Part shown: positions 8,660 through 17,428 of the stretch, piece after piece | How the letters are laid out: each line of letters starts with the position of its first letter | Position numbering within the stretch: position 1 is the stretch's first letter | Assembly: GCA_020250445.1 (NCBI GenBank) | Contig: JADCEF010000008.1 | Location: 1-64,000, forward strand | Direction: 5' to 3' | Length of the DNA stretch: 64,000 bases | Origin: Rhodobacter sp. | GTDB lineage: Bacteria; Pseudomonadota; Alphaproteobacteria; Rhodobacterales; Rhodobacteraceae | Notes under the pieces: generated by a model | Told to the model about the DNA's origin: nothing | Databases searched by the model: none | Seen by the model: the letters and a program-made list of their open reading frames with translations, nothing else | Position numbers and translations under genes: made by a program

Positions 8660-9301
8660 GCCGCCGCGCCCGGCCCGCCTGCCCAGCCCGAAACCGATCC
8701 CGGTCAACCCCACGGACTCTCGATTTGAATCCGGGACGACCGGGGTCGGGTCACTGATACAGACGGTCCGTTGATCTGCCTGCCAGGCAGTCCCGAGGAC
8801 GTACTTCTGCAAGTCGATATGCTTCCGTTATTTGGGGGCAGGAATGTCCGGGATCGGGATCGCGCGATGTGGCTTTGCGGCGTCGGACCCGGCGATGGCG
8901 GCGGGGCAGGGCCGCGACGCCGGGTCAGCCTGCCGCATGCCGGGTCTGGCACCTGTGCCGGGGGTTGACCGCGGGCGCGGCCCGGACCTGCGGGATGGGC
9001 CGGCAGACCCTTCGGTGAGGCGGATCAGGAAACCGTCCGGGGGACAGTTTCCCCGCCGAACGGGTTCACCGCGACACCGCGGAAGGTCCGGCGGGGCTGT
9101 CGGGCTGCTGCAAGGGGGTTCCGTGCCCGGTGCCGGCAAAGATGGCGGACGCCGCTGCCCGGATCATGGGCGGGCCGGACCCGGAGAAGGACGGGGTGGG
9201 GGGCTGGCAATGTCCTGATCAGCAGAGATCTGGGCCGCCAGTTCTGGCAACATCGGCGCATCCCCGACGTTACTGCCGGTGACCTCGGCCGCCCTGATTT
9301 C
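8660..9301. other. Intergenic decay zone without recognisable gene
   Basis: 642 bp after the BtpA-like stop. All open frames are short, differ in strand and have the arginine/proline/glycine-rich composition of random GC-rich translation. I recognise no family. The stretch leads into the IS110 remnant and may hold further eroded mobile DNA. Confidence 0.5.
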
Positions 9302-9790
9302 CGGCGTTTCCTCATCAATCCCGAGGTGGATCTTGCGCCGGTCGTTGCCGCCGTGCAGGCGATGCGCGGTGTCGGGTTCACCGTCGCGGGGACGGTGGGG
9401 GCCGGGGTCGGGGACTTCCGGCGGTTTGACACTCTGGGGCAACTGATGGCCTGGCTGGGGCTGACGCCGCCGGAGCATTCCGGCGGCGTAAGCGTGCGGC
9501 GGGGCGGGATCATCAGGGCGGAAAGCGGGCTTGCCCGGCGCGCGCTGACCGGCGGCGTCCGGCGCGACCGGATGCAGGCCCGCGTCAGCCCGAAGCTGTT
9601 TGCCAGGATCGAGGCGCTGCCGCAGGCGGTTCGTGACATCGCCTGAAAAGGGGCAGCTCAGGATGTGCCGGCGTTCCCGCCATCTTGTTGCAGCCGGGAA
9701 GGTAAAGGTGGTGGTCATAACGGCGATCACCCGTAAGATGGCCGACTTCATCCGGGCCATCGCCAGGGCAGCGACCGCCCCCCGGGCGAC
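9302..9790 (+). pseudogene. IS110/IS1111-family transposase remnant (frameshifted)
   Basis: The C-terminal transposase domain (Transposase_20 type) is recognisable. It reads LAPVVAAVQAMRGVGF, then DFRRFDTLGQLMAWLGLTP, then PEHSGG, GGI, ARRAL, and ends AVRDIA followed by TGA at 9644-9646, where the family has a Trp codon. Similarity resumes in another frame at about 9650 (QLRMCRRSRHLVAAGK, then VVVITAITRKMADFIRAIAR). There is thus a premature stop plus a frameshift, and no N-terminal RuvC-like domain is seen. It is a dead copy and cannot encode an active recombinase. Confidence 0.75.
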
Positions 9791-10453
9791 GAAAGGGTCC
9801 GCGACGACTGAGAAGACGGAACGCCCCCGGATCGGGCCGATGCGCCGGGTTGGGGGCGGAACACGGCGGGGAACCGCCGCAGCCTTTGATGGGCCGACAG
9901 TGTCGACGCCTGATCCTTGGAGCGAGGCAGCCCCGCGACGAAACCACGGTCATGCGCCACCCAACCCGCGCATAAGGGCTTGCTCAATCGTCGTCCCGGT
10001 TCCGTCTCCTGCCTTGCGCATCCCCATCATGCCCCGCCCGGCCCCGCCGGGTCAGTTGCCATCAAGCAAGGGCGCGACTGCGATCATGAGGGCAGGGTGC
10101 TGAAAAGTTCCGGTCGCCTGCGTGCCGGAAGAATCCTCCCGATCCGGGGAAAGGGACTGCCCCTTTGGGCGGGACGGTGCCCCGCAGACCGGCGGGTCCG
10201 GGAACACGGCAGGCCAGCGCCCGGCCCGGCGGGTGCGAAGCGCCCGCCAGGGGTGGGGCGGGCGCTGGTTGGGGGCTTTGGCCCCCGGCTGGCGTGGGTT
10301 CAGCCTTGGCACTGCGGCCGGGGCGATGGCCCCTGCCGGGATGCATAAGGCGCGCGCAGGCGGAAGAGTTTCCCGCTTTGCGGTCAGGCAGCCGATGCGG
10401 ACAGCACTTTTTCAGCACCCTGTTGGGGGATGACTTGCGGATAGGGGGCAGGA
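9791..10453. other. Intergenic decay zone containing repeat copy A
   Basis: 663 bp between two pseudogene remnants. The left half has no recognisable protein. The right half (about 10089-10290) carries the dispersed repeat described separately. No promoter or RNA gene is evident. Confidence 0.5.
10089..10290. repeat. Dispersed intergenic repeat, copy A
   Basis: The core GAAGAATCCTCCCGATCCGG (10129 on), then GAAAGGGACTGCCCC, recurs at 27620-27660 and, shorter, at about 47690. A second shared block, GGCCAGCGCCCGGCCCGGC with GCGAAGCGCCCGCC (10212 on), also matches 27686 on. The stretch between the two blocks differs. Opposite-strand translations of copies A and B share GQSL-PDREDS, but frame is not kept in copy C, so this is a DNA repeat rather than a gene. 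Confidence 0.6.
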
Positions 10454-10710
10454 ATGAGCGCGGAAGCCAGATTGAATGAACTGGGTATTGCCCTGCCTTT
10501 AGGGCCGGGGCCAATTGGCAGTTCTTGCGCGGCGTGTTGCACAACGGGCTGCTCCACATGTCCGGCGAAGGCCCGTTGATTGACCTGCAAACCTCTGCCA
10601 CCGGGGTGGCGGGACGGGATGTCATGGTCGCAGAGGGCCGCTTGTGCAAAACCGACGGAAGCTGCAGCGCTTTCATCGCACGCGCAGCAACCGTCATCCG
10701 TCTGAAATGA
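10454..10710 (+). pseudogene. RidA (YjgF/L-PSP)-family gene remnant
   Basis: ATG 10454 opens with MSAEARLNELGIALPLGPGP, a typical start of a RidA-like subfamily (ARL-x-x-LGI-x-LP-x-x-x-x-P-x-G). The frame then shifts near 10511-10516. The next frame continues FLRGVLHNGLLHMSGEGP, then TGVAGRDVMVAEG, matching the family core (G-x-L-L-x-x-SG-x-GP ... GxVGxDVxVEEG). Similarity stops near 10640 and the C-terminal half, including the conserved Arg/Glu active-site region, is absent. It is a truncated, frameshifted copy. RidA proteins deaminate reactive enamines; this one cannot. Confidence 0.6.
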
Positions 10711-10761
10711 ATGTCAACGGACCCCGGAAAACCCTATGCCATGACCTTTAGGTTCGGTTGG

Positions 10762-11928
10762 CTAGAACTTGAACCGCGCACCGATGAAGAAGGCTTGCGC
10801 GCTTTCGAACGACGTGTCGGTTTCCGAGTAGTCGTAGTCCCGCCAGGTCATCCAGAATTCCGTATTCCACTTCGGCACGTTCTGTACGACCGCCAGGGCC
10901 CAGCTTTCGCTGTCGGACCCTTCGGTCGCAATGTCGGACCCGCCGTAATAGTCAAACGACAGGGCGGTCTTGCCCCATGACACCAGATCACCCTGCCAGC
11001 CAAGTTTGGCATAGCCGTAGGAACCGGTCACATCCGAATTGTCCTGCGTTCCGGCCGCGACGGTGAAGTTCAGGCCGGTCGGCACATGCAGGACTGACCC
11101 CGACCCGTCGAAGATCGTGATATCGCTTCCCTTCCACGAAACGGCGGTCTGTGCGGCGACCTTGAGGTCGTTGAAGGTGCGCTCGTAGACCGCCGCAATG
11201 TCGTACAGGTCCTGCTTGCGCGTTGCCTCGCTGGTGGACAAGAGATCGCGCCCGTACGAGGTGCGCAGCCCGAACCCGGACCACGGGGGCGTGTCGTAGC
11301 GGACGCGGACCCGCCGCGACAGACCGTCATAATTGGTGAAGGCCTGCTTGATCTGGATGTTCGACAGCGTCCCGTCAGACCGGCGCAGCAGTTGCGCGCC
11401 CGCGCTGTCGGCGACGGAGGAATACGAGATCACCGTCGTGCCCGACAGATCGACCTCGGCGGTACTGTTCGACGCCATGTCACCCTGCCCAAGGTAGAAC
11501 GCGCCAAACCGGGGATTGGAAACCCTGTTGTCGATCTTGCGGATGTTTGCGTTGCTGAATTCATAGGCCGAAGCAGGCGGCGACTGCTGCAGGATGCTGG
11601 TGTTGCCGGTCGAGAATGGCGCGTACTGGATCTCCAGCGTGCCGAGATAGCTCCATTCATCGCCGAAACCCTGCGAGTAGGTCAATCCGAACCGGGTGTT
11701 CGAATTGTCGTTGTCAATCAGCCCATAGCTTTCGGACAGCAGCCCGTCATCATAGGTCAACACGCCCTTGTTGAGCTGACCATAGAAGCGCAGCGTGCCG
11801 CCGTTTGCGAACGTCGTTTCGACCTTTGGCAAATCCTGGGCTTTCGCCACCGTGCAGACTGTCGCGGCACCGATCAGCGCCAGAAGACCTGCCTGAACAA
11901 TCTGCCCTGTCCGATTTCCTGATGTCAT
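10762..11928 (-). CDS. Outer-membrane porin-like beta-barrel protein
   Basis: 388 residues with an N-terminal signal peptide (cut near AKA|QD, residue 30). The mature protein is rich in alternating aromatic beta strands (GTLRFYGQLNKGVLTYDD, NTRFGLTYSQGFG, NPRFGAFYLGQGD, RVRVRYDTPPW) and ends in Phe (FFIGARFKF), the BAM recognition signal. It resembles alphaproteobacterial general porins that admit small solutes. GGAGAG lies 8 bp before the ATG. It is divergent from the GltS-type carrier, so the two may share a control region. Confidence 0.82.
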   Translation of the reverse strand: MTSGNRTGQIVQAGLLALIGAATVCTVAKAQDLPKVETTFANGGTLRFYGQLNKGVLTYDDGLLSESYGLIDNDNSNTRFGLTYSQGFGDEWSYLGTLEIQYAPFSTGNTSILQQSPPASAYEFSNANIRKIDNRVSNPRFGAFYLGQGDMASNSTAEVDLSGTTVISYSSVADSAGAQLLRRSDGTLSNIQIKQAFTNYDGLSRRVRVRYDTPPWSGFGLRTSYGRDLLSTSEATRKQDLYDIAAVYERTFNDLKVAAQTAVSWKGSDITIFDGSGSVLHVPTGLNFTVAAGTQDNSDVTGSYGYAKLGWQGDLVSWGKTALSFDYYGGSDIATEGSDSESWALAVVQNVPKWNTEFWMTWRDYDYSETDTSFESAQAFFIGARFKF

Positions 11929-12141
11929 GACCGCTCTCCTGCTGCGTCACCCTGACCGGGTATCCGAAAGGCCGCCAGATCAGTCTTCACGTCCCGCGGC
12001 ATCGTTCAAAGGACCCGGGTGTTAAGCCGTGTAACGTACTTCTGCGCCTGCCTGCCCGTTCCGCATGTGGTTGCAGCGGCAGGCATTGCCGGGCACGAGC
12101 GCCTTCGGCGGTGCATGGCAGGTCTTCGGCAAGGAGGGATC

Positions 12142-13383
12142 ATGAACGACCTTGGAATGTGGCAGATCGAACTGGGCGAGCTTCAGACCATCATCATCGC
12201 GATCATCGCGCTGTTCATCGGACGATGGGTTCGCCGGTCCGTTCCGTTTCTGTCAAAGGTCGATATCCCGAACGCCGTGATCGGGGCCGCCATCGTTGCC
12301 GGACTCGTCCTGATCGGACAGGTGTATTTCAATACCGACGTGTCCTTCGGATCGAAGACCAAGGACGTTCTGCTGCTGGTGTTCTTTACCTCCATCGGGC
12401 TGTCGGCGAAACTCCATGCCCTTTTGTCCGGCGGCAAACCTTTGCTGATCCTCTGCCTGGTCACCGTCATCGTTCTGGTGGTGCAGAACCTTGGCGGGGT
12501 CGCGCTTTCGGTCGCCTGGGGCGCTCATCCTGCTTTCGGGGTGCTGGCCGGGTCACTCTCGTTCGTCGGGGGGCCGGGGACGGCCATGGCCTGGGCCAGC
12601 CAGCTTGAAGCCGAAGGACTTGCCAATGCGGCCATCGTCGGCGTCGGTGCATCCACTTTTGCCATTGTGTCAGGGGCGCTGGTGGCCGGGCCGGTGACGG
12701 GATGGATCATCCGCCGCCACAATCTGCACGGGCAGGATAAGCCGAACGATGTGACCTTCGCCGGGCCCCAGGCGTCGAAGACCCCCGATCCCGATGCGGG
12801 CAGCATCGAGCGTCTGCTGGCCGGCGTTCTGGTCATCGCGACATCGGTCTACCTGGGCGACATGATCAACGCATATGGGGCCTTCGCGGGCATCGTCCTG
12901 CCGGGTTTCCTTTCGGCCATGATTGCCGGGGTGATCGTGACCAATCTGGCCGACCTGTTCCGCTTCAGGCTGGATTTCCTGCCGATCGAAAAGGGCGGTG
13001 CGGTGGCGTTGCAGCTTTTCCTGGTGACGGCACTGATGGCGACACCGCTGATTTCGGTCGCCCAGATTATCGTGCCGCTGGCCCTGAATGTGGTGATCCA
13101 GATCGCCGTGACCGTCGGCGTCGCCTATTTCGTGCTGTTCCGGATGCTGGGCCGCGACTATGACGCCGCCGTCACGGTCGGCGGGTTTCTCGGGTTTGGC
13201 CTGGCCTCGATGCCCGTCGCGATGGGCACGATGGACGAGGTCGCCAAGCGCTACGGCCCTTCGCCCAAGGCGTTTCTGCTGATCACGCTGGCGGGGTCTT
13301 TCTTCGTCGATCTGGCGAACGCGTTCATTGCCAAGGGTTTCCTGTCGCTGCCCTTTTTCGCCATCACGCCGGTCGCGGGTTGA
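12142..13383 (+). CDS. gltS: GltS-type sodium/glutamate symporter
   Basis: 413 residues from ATG 12142, which follows AAGGAGG at good spacing; frame open further left is not conserved. The protein has the ESS-family two-repeat layout with about ten to twelve membrane helices. GltS hallmarks are LVFFTSIGLSA, the loop SFVGGPGTAMAWA (first GG-x-G motif) and a second-half GGFLGFGLASMPVAMGTM. It imports glutamate with sodium across the inner membrane. The CAX exchanger follows after 40 bp, and an amino-acid decarboxylase with an exchanger lies downstream. Confidence 0.87.
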   Translation: MNDLGMWQIELGELQTIIIAIIALFIGRWVRRSVPFLSKVDIPNAVIGAAIVAGLVLIGQVYFNTDVSFGSKTKDVLLLVFFTSIGLSAKLHALLSGGKPLLILCLVTVIVLVVQNLGGVALSVAWGAHPAFGVLAGSLSFVGGPGTAMAWASQLEAEGLANAAIVGVGASTFAIVSGALVAGPVTGWIIRRHNLHGQDKPNDVTFAGPQASKTPDPDAGSIERLLAGVLVIATSVYLGDMINAYGAFAGIVLPGFLSAMIAGVIVTNLADLFRFRLDFLPIEKGGAVALQLFLVTALMATPLISVAQIIVPLALNVVIQIAVTVGVAYFVLFRMLGRDYDAAVTVGGFLGFGLASMPVAMGTMDEVAKRYGPSPKAFLLITLAGSFFVDLANAFIAKGFLSLPFFAITPVAG

Positions 13384-13423
13384 CCGGGGCCGCCGAACAG
13401 TTAACCGGGGACCGGGCGCGACC

Positions 13424-14509
13424 ATGTCACATCTTTTCAGGATAATCCGTCAGAACAGGCTGCTTTGGCTGCTTGTGCTTGCCCCTTTGCCGCTTGTGGC
13501 CGACCAGATCGCCCCCGAAGAGCACACGCTTTTGTTCCTGCTGTCGGTCTTGGCGATCATCCCGCTTGCGGCATTGCTCAGCCTTGCGACAGAGACGGTC
13601 GCGGAAAAGACGGGCGATGCGGTTGGCGGGTTGCTGAACGCCACGCTGGGCAACCTGACCGAGTTGATCATCTGTCTGACGGCCCTTCGCGCGGGCGAGT
13701 ATGTGCTGGTCAAGGCCTCGCTTGCGGGGGCCATCGTGGCGAACACGCTGTTCATGATGGGGGCCTGTTTCCTGATCGGCGGGCTCAGGCACAAGACGCA
13801 GCAGTTCAACCTGGCCAATGCGCGCCTGCAGCTGGCGATGCTGTTCATCGCAGCCTTCGGCCTGATGGTGCCTTCGGCGATCTCGGCGGCAGACCAGGTG
13901 CAGGTGACCCAATCGCTCAGTCTTGGTGTGGCGATCCTGCTGATCGTGACCTATGGCTTTGGTCTTCTGTTCTCGCTTGGCACGCACCGCGAAGTCTTTT
14001 CGGCATCCTCGCATGTCGAAGAACATGGCGAAGCCCTGCCGGTCCCCGTCGCGCTGGCGACGCTGGCCGGGGTCACGGTGATCGTGGCGCTTGTCAGCGA
14101 GGTGTTCGTGGCCTCACTGACCGGTGCATCGCAGACCCTGGGCCTTTCCCCCGCCTTCACCGGTTTCGTCATCGTCGCCCTGGTCGGGGCCGCGGCAGAG
14201 ATGGCCACCGCCTTTTCGGCGGCAGCAAAGGACCGTCTGGACCTGAGCGTTGGAATCGCCTTCGGCAGTTCGGTCCAGATCGCCCTGTTCGTGACACCCC
14301 TGCTGGTGCTGATCAGTTACGTCATCGGGCCAACGCCCATGACCCTGCAATTCTGGCAAGGCGCTGTCGTGATGATCTTCATGGCGGTCCTTACGGCCTC
14401 GATCGTCACGGCCGGCGGGCGGTCGGCGTGGTTTCTGGGTGTGCTGATGCTCATGGTCTACAGCATCTTCGCGCTGACGCTTCTGCTGCTGCCGGCACCC
14501 GCAGGCTGA
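13424..14509 (+). CDS. CAX-family calcium (cation)/proton exchanger
   Basis: 361 residues with two homologous membrane halves. Each carries the CaCA alpha-repeat: GGLLNATLGNLTELIICLTAL in the first and ALVGAAAEMATAFSAAAKDRLDLSVGIAFGSSVQIALF in the second. The acidic E in G-N-x-x-E and G-A-x-x-E-M forms the cation site. It exports Ca2+ or similar cations in exchange for H+ at the inner membrane. ATG 13424 has only a weak GGGG upstream and probably depends on coupling with gltS. Confidence 0.88.
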   Translation: MSHLFRIIRQNRLLWLLVLAPLPLVADQIAPEEHTLLFLLSVLAIIPLAALLSLATETVAEKTGDAVGGLLNATLGNLTELIICLTALRAGEYVLVKASLAGAIVANTLFMMGACFLIGGLRHKTQQFNLANARLQLAMLFIAAFGLMVPSAISAADQVQVTQSLSLGVAILLIVTYGFGLLFSLGTHREVFSASSHVEEHGEALPVPVALATLAGVTVIVALVSEVFVASLTGASQTLGLSPAFTGFVIVALVGAAAEMATAFSAAAKDRLDLSVGIAFGSSVQIALFVTPLLVLISYVIGPTPMTLQFWQGAVVMIFMAVLTASIVTAGGRSAWFLGVLMLMVYSIFALTLLLLPAPAG

Positions 14510-14526
14510 CCGGCCATGCACGATAA

Positions 14527-14541
14527 CATGTTAGAAACATG
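14527..14541. promoter_or_regulatory. Inverted repeat upstream of decarboxylase operon
   Basis: CATGTT-AGA-AACATG, a perfect 6-bp inverted repeat with a 3-bp spacer, lies 121 bp before the decarboxylase start, in the only sizeable gap between it and the CAX gene. It could be an operator for an unlinked regulator. No T-run follows and the arms are short, so a terminator is unlikely. Confidence 0.35.
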
Positions 14542-14661
14542 GTCAAGCGTTCCTTCTGACCCCGGCCCGGTATGCTCTGTCTCGAATCGGCAGCCGCGCC
14601 CTGCGCTTTGGGCAGGCACCCGCCTCTCCGTCCCGATCACGACACAACCAAGGAGTCTGTC

Positions 14662-17364
14662 ATGACGAAACCTGACCGGATCGACAATTTCCTGGCAATG
14701 CATTCCACGCGGACGGACAGCTGGCGCAACGTGCATTCGGCGGCCAGAAGCTGGGCGGCCGGAAGCGGCAGCAAGGCCGCGACCGAGGCGGCGCTGGCAG
14801 AAATCGCGGTGATCGAGGAATTCCACGCCTTTCCGGGCATCCGGCTGATGAACCGGCTGCGCGACAGGCTGGCTGCGGGCGAGGCCGCCGTCGTGGCCGA
14901 TCTGGTGCGCCAGTACGCCGACGCGATCCTGACCGGCCGCTACACCCAGTTGACCGAGGCCGATGGCAGCGCCGAGGGAAGCGATGCCCTGCCCGAGGTT
15001 CTGCCCTCGGTCATTGCCGGGCGCGATACGCGCAGACCCTATTTCGAGGTGCTGCTGGTCAGCCCGCAACCCCCGGCGCGCTGGCCCGCGATCTGCGCCG
15101 AATTGCGCAGGCTGCGCCGCGTCGAAGACGCGTTCGTCTATGAACCGGTGATCGTGGGCAGCTTCGAGGATGCGATCTGTGCCGCCATCGTCAACCCCAA
15201 GATCCTTTCCGTCATCGCCGCCGAGGGTGCTCCGTTCCGGTCGCGGCATGACGCCCCGGTCCTGCGCCGGATCATCGAACAGACCCTGGGGACAGTGCCC
15301 CAGCACGAGTCAGCCCTGATGCTGGCCGGGGTGTTGAAGGGGATGCGGCCCGATCTGGACATCTACGTCACCTCGGACCGCGATGTGGAAACGCTCGCCT
15401 CAGACCCGAAAGCGGCCTGCGCGCGGCGTATCTTTTATGCGGTCGAGGAACTGCTGGAGCTGCATCTGGCCATTCTGGAGGGCATCCAGGAACGCTATGA
15501 GACGCCGTTCTTCAACAATCTGAAGAAATATGCGCAGCGCCCGATCGGGACGTTCCATGCCCTGCCCATCGCACGCGGCAAATCCGTCTTCCGGTCGGAC
15601 TGGATCCGCGACATGGGCGAATTCTACGGCATCAACCTGTTTCTGGCCGAAAGCAGCGCCACGACCGGCGGTCTTGACAGCCTGCTGGAGCCGACGGGCA
15701 ACATCAAGAAGGCGCAGAGCATGGCAGCCCGTGCCTTTGGCGCGGACCATGTCTTTTTCGTCACCAACGGCACCTCGACGTCAAACAAGATGGTCGTGCA
15801 GGCGCTTGTGGCACCGGGTGACATCGTGATCGTGGACCGCAACTGCCACAAGTCGCACCACTACGGCATGGTGCTGACTGGCGGCCAGCCGCTGTATGTC
15901 GAGGCTTTTCCGCTGACCGCCTATTCGATGTACGGCGCGGTGCCGCTGGCGGCGATCAAGAAGGCGCTGCTGGACCTGCGCGACGAGGGGCGGCTTGACC
16001 GCGTCAAACTGCTTGACCTGACGAACTGCACCTTTGACGGCCACATGTACAATACCCGGCGCGTGATGGAAGAATGCCTTGCCATCAAGCCCGACCTGAT
16101 CTTCTTGTGGGATGAGGCCTGGTCGGGTTTTGCCCGCTGGTCGCCGTTCCTGCGCCCGCGCACCGGCATGGGCGCGGCCGAGGCCATTGACGTCTGGCTG
16201 CACGATCCGGCGTCGGTTGCGGCCTATGAGGCGCAGCAAAAGGCGCTTGGCGACAAGCCTTCGCGCGAAACACTTATGTCCACCCGCCTGATCCCCGATC
16301 CGCGCAAGGTGCGCCTGCGGGTCTACCAGACCAATTCGACGCACAAGTCGATGTCGGCGATCCGGCAGGGGTCGATGGTGCTGGTGCGCGATGTGGACTA
16401 CGGCAAGGTCGAAAGCCAGTTCCACGAGGCCGTGTTCACCCATGCCTCGACCAGCCCGAACCAGCAGCTGATCGCCTCGCTCGACGTGGCACGGCGGCAG
16501 ATGGAGCTTGAGGGCTACGGGCTGGTGATGAACGCGATCTCGATCGCGCTGAAGATCCGCCAGATCGTCAACAACCACCCGCTGATCTCGAAATACTTCC
16601 GCATCCTGGGTGCGGACGAACTGATCCCGGCGGAATTCCGCAAATCCGGCTTCACCGACTATCTGACGCCCGGCACAAACTGGGCGGATGTGATCACCGC
16701 GATGCGCGAGGACGAGTTCTACCTTGACCCCACGCGCATGACGATGGTCTGCGGGACGGCCGGGTTCGACGGGACGCAGTTCAAGGGCATCCTTGCCGAC
16801 CGCTTCGACATCCAGGTCAACAAGACCTCGCGCAATTCGGTGCTGCTGCAATCCAACATCAACAACACCCGCAGCGACATCGCGCATCTTGTGCGGGTGC
16901 TGATGGAGATCAGCACCGAGATCGAGGGAAGACTTGCCGACAGCGGTGCTGTCGGCCAGGAGGCCTTTGCCCGGCGCACGAAAAGCCTGATGACCGACGT
17001 GCCGGACCTGCCGAACTTCAGCCGCTTTCATGACGCCTTCCGCAAGGATGCGGGCAAGCACACGCCCGAAGGCGACATGCGCAGCGCCTTCTTCGCCGCC
17101 TACAACGAGGCGGCCTGCGAATATGTCGCCCTCAACGGAGCCGAGATCGACGCGCGGCTGAAGAAGGGCCCCGACCTTGTCTCGGCCAACTTCGTCATCC
17201 CCTATCCGCCGGGCTTTCCGATCATGGTTCCGGGCCAGGTGCTGACGCAGGAAACCATTGATTTCATGCGCAAGCTCGATGTGAAGGAAATCCATGGCTA
17301 CGAGGCTGCAAAGGGGCTCAAGCTGATCCGGCCCGGGCACCTCAAGACAGCAGGCGGCAAGTAA
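14662..17364 (+). CDS. Large PLP-dependent Orn/Lys/Arg-family decarboxylase
   Basis: 900 residues; ATG 14662 follows AAGGAG. The first ~300 residues form an N-terminal region unlike the classical wing domain. The PLP fold-type-I core starts near residue 330 (LLEPTGNIKKAQ, AFGADHVFFVTNGTSTSNK), with the PLP-contacting Asp in FLWDEAWSG and Schiff-base Lys562 in STHKSMSAIRQGS. A C-terminal domain ends in FPIMVPGQVL, also typical of the family. The likely reaction is decarboxylation of an amino acid, consuming a cytoplasmic proton. The AspT-type exchanger follows after 64 bp. Substrate could be a basic or acidic amino acid; the nearby GltS and AspT-like carriers make an acidic substrate worth testing. 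Confidence 0.83.
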   Translation: MTKPDRIDNFLAMHSTRTDSWRNVHSAARSWAAGSGSKAATEAALAEIAVIEEFHAFPGIRLMNRLRDRLAAGEAAVVADLVRQYADAILTGRYTQLTEADGSAEGSDALPEVLPSVIAGRDTRRPYFEVLLVSPQPPARWPAICAELRRLRRVEDAFVYEPVIVGSFEDAICAAIVNPKILSVIAAEGAPFRSRHDAPVLRRIIEQTLGTVPQHESALMLAGVLKGMRPDLDIYVTSDRDVETLASDPKAACARRIFYAVEELLELHLAILEGIQERYETPFFNNLKKYAQRPIGTFHALPIARGKSVFRSDWIRDMGEFYGINLFLAESSATTGGLDSLLEPTGNIKKAQSMAARAFGADHVFFVTNGTSTSNKMVVQALVAPGDIVIVDRNCHKSHHYGMVLTGGQPLYVEAFPLTAYSMYGAVPLAAIKKALLDLRDEGRLDRVKLLDLTNCTFDGHMYNTRRVMEECLAIKPDLIFLWDEAWSGFARWSPFLRPRTGMGAAEAIDVWLHDPASVAAYEAQQKALGDKPSRETLMSTRLIPDPRKVRLRVYQTNSTHKSMSAIRQGSMVLVRDVDYGKVESQFHEAVFTHASTSPNQQLIASLDVARRQMELEGYGLVMNAISIALKIRQIVNNHPLISKYFRILGADELIPAEFRKSGFTDYLTPGTNWADVITAMREDEFYLDPTRMTMVCGTAGFDGTQFKGILADRFDIQVNKTSRNSVLLQSNINNTRSDIAHLVRVLMEISTEIEGRLADSGAVGQEAFARRTKSLMTDVPDLPNFSRFHDAFRKDAGKHTPEGDMRSAFFAAYNEAACEYVALNGAEIDARLKKGPDLVSANFVIPYPPGFPIMVPGQVLTQETIDFMRKLDVKEIHGYEAAKGLKLIRPGHLKTAGGK

Positions 17365-17428
17365 TGCGGACCCTCAGTCCCGCAGGGCGCTGGTCCTGCC
17401 GGGCGTTCTCCACACAAGAGAGGCAGAG

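Noticed and set aside
8704-8952. Short minus-strand frame after the BtpA-like gene
   Set aside because: No ribosome site, no family motif, and composition like random GC-rich translation.
15781-17340. 519-codon open frame on the minus strand
   Set aside because: Antisense to the decarboxylase; no recognisable domain.
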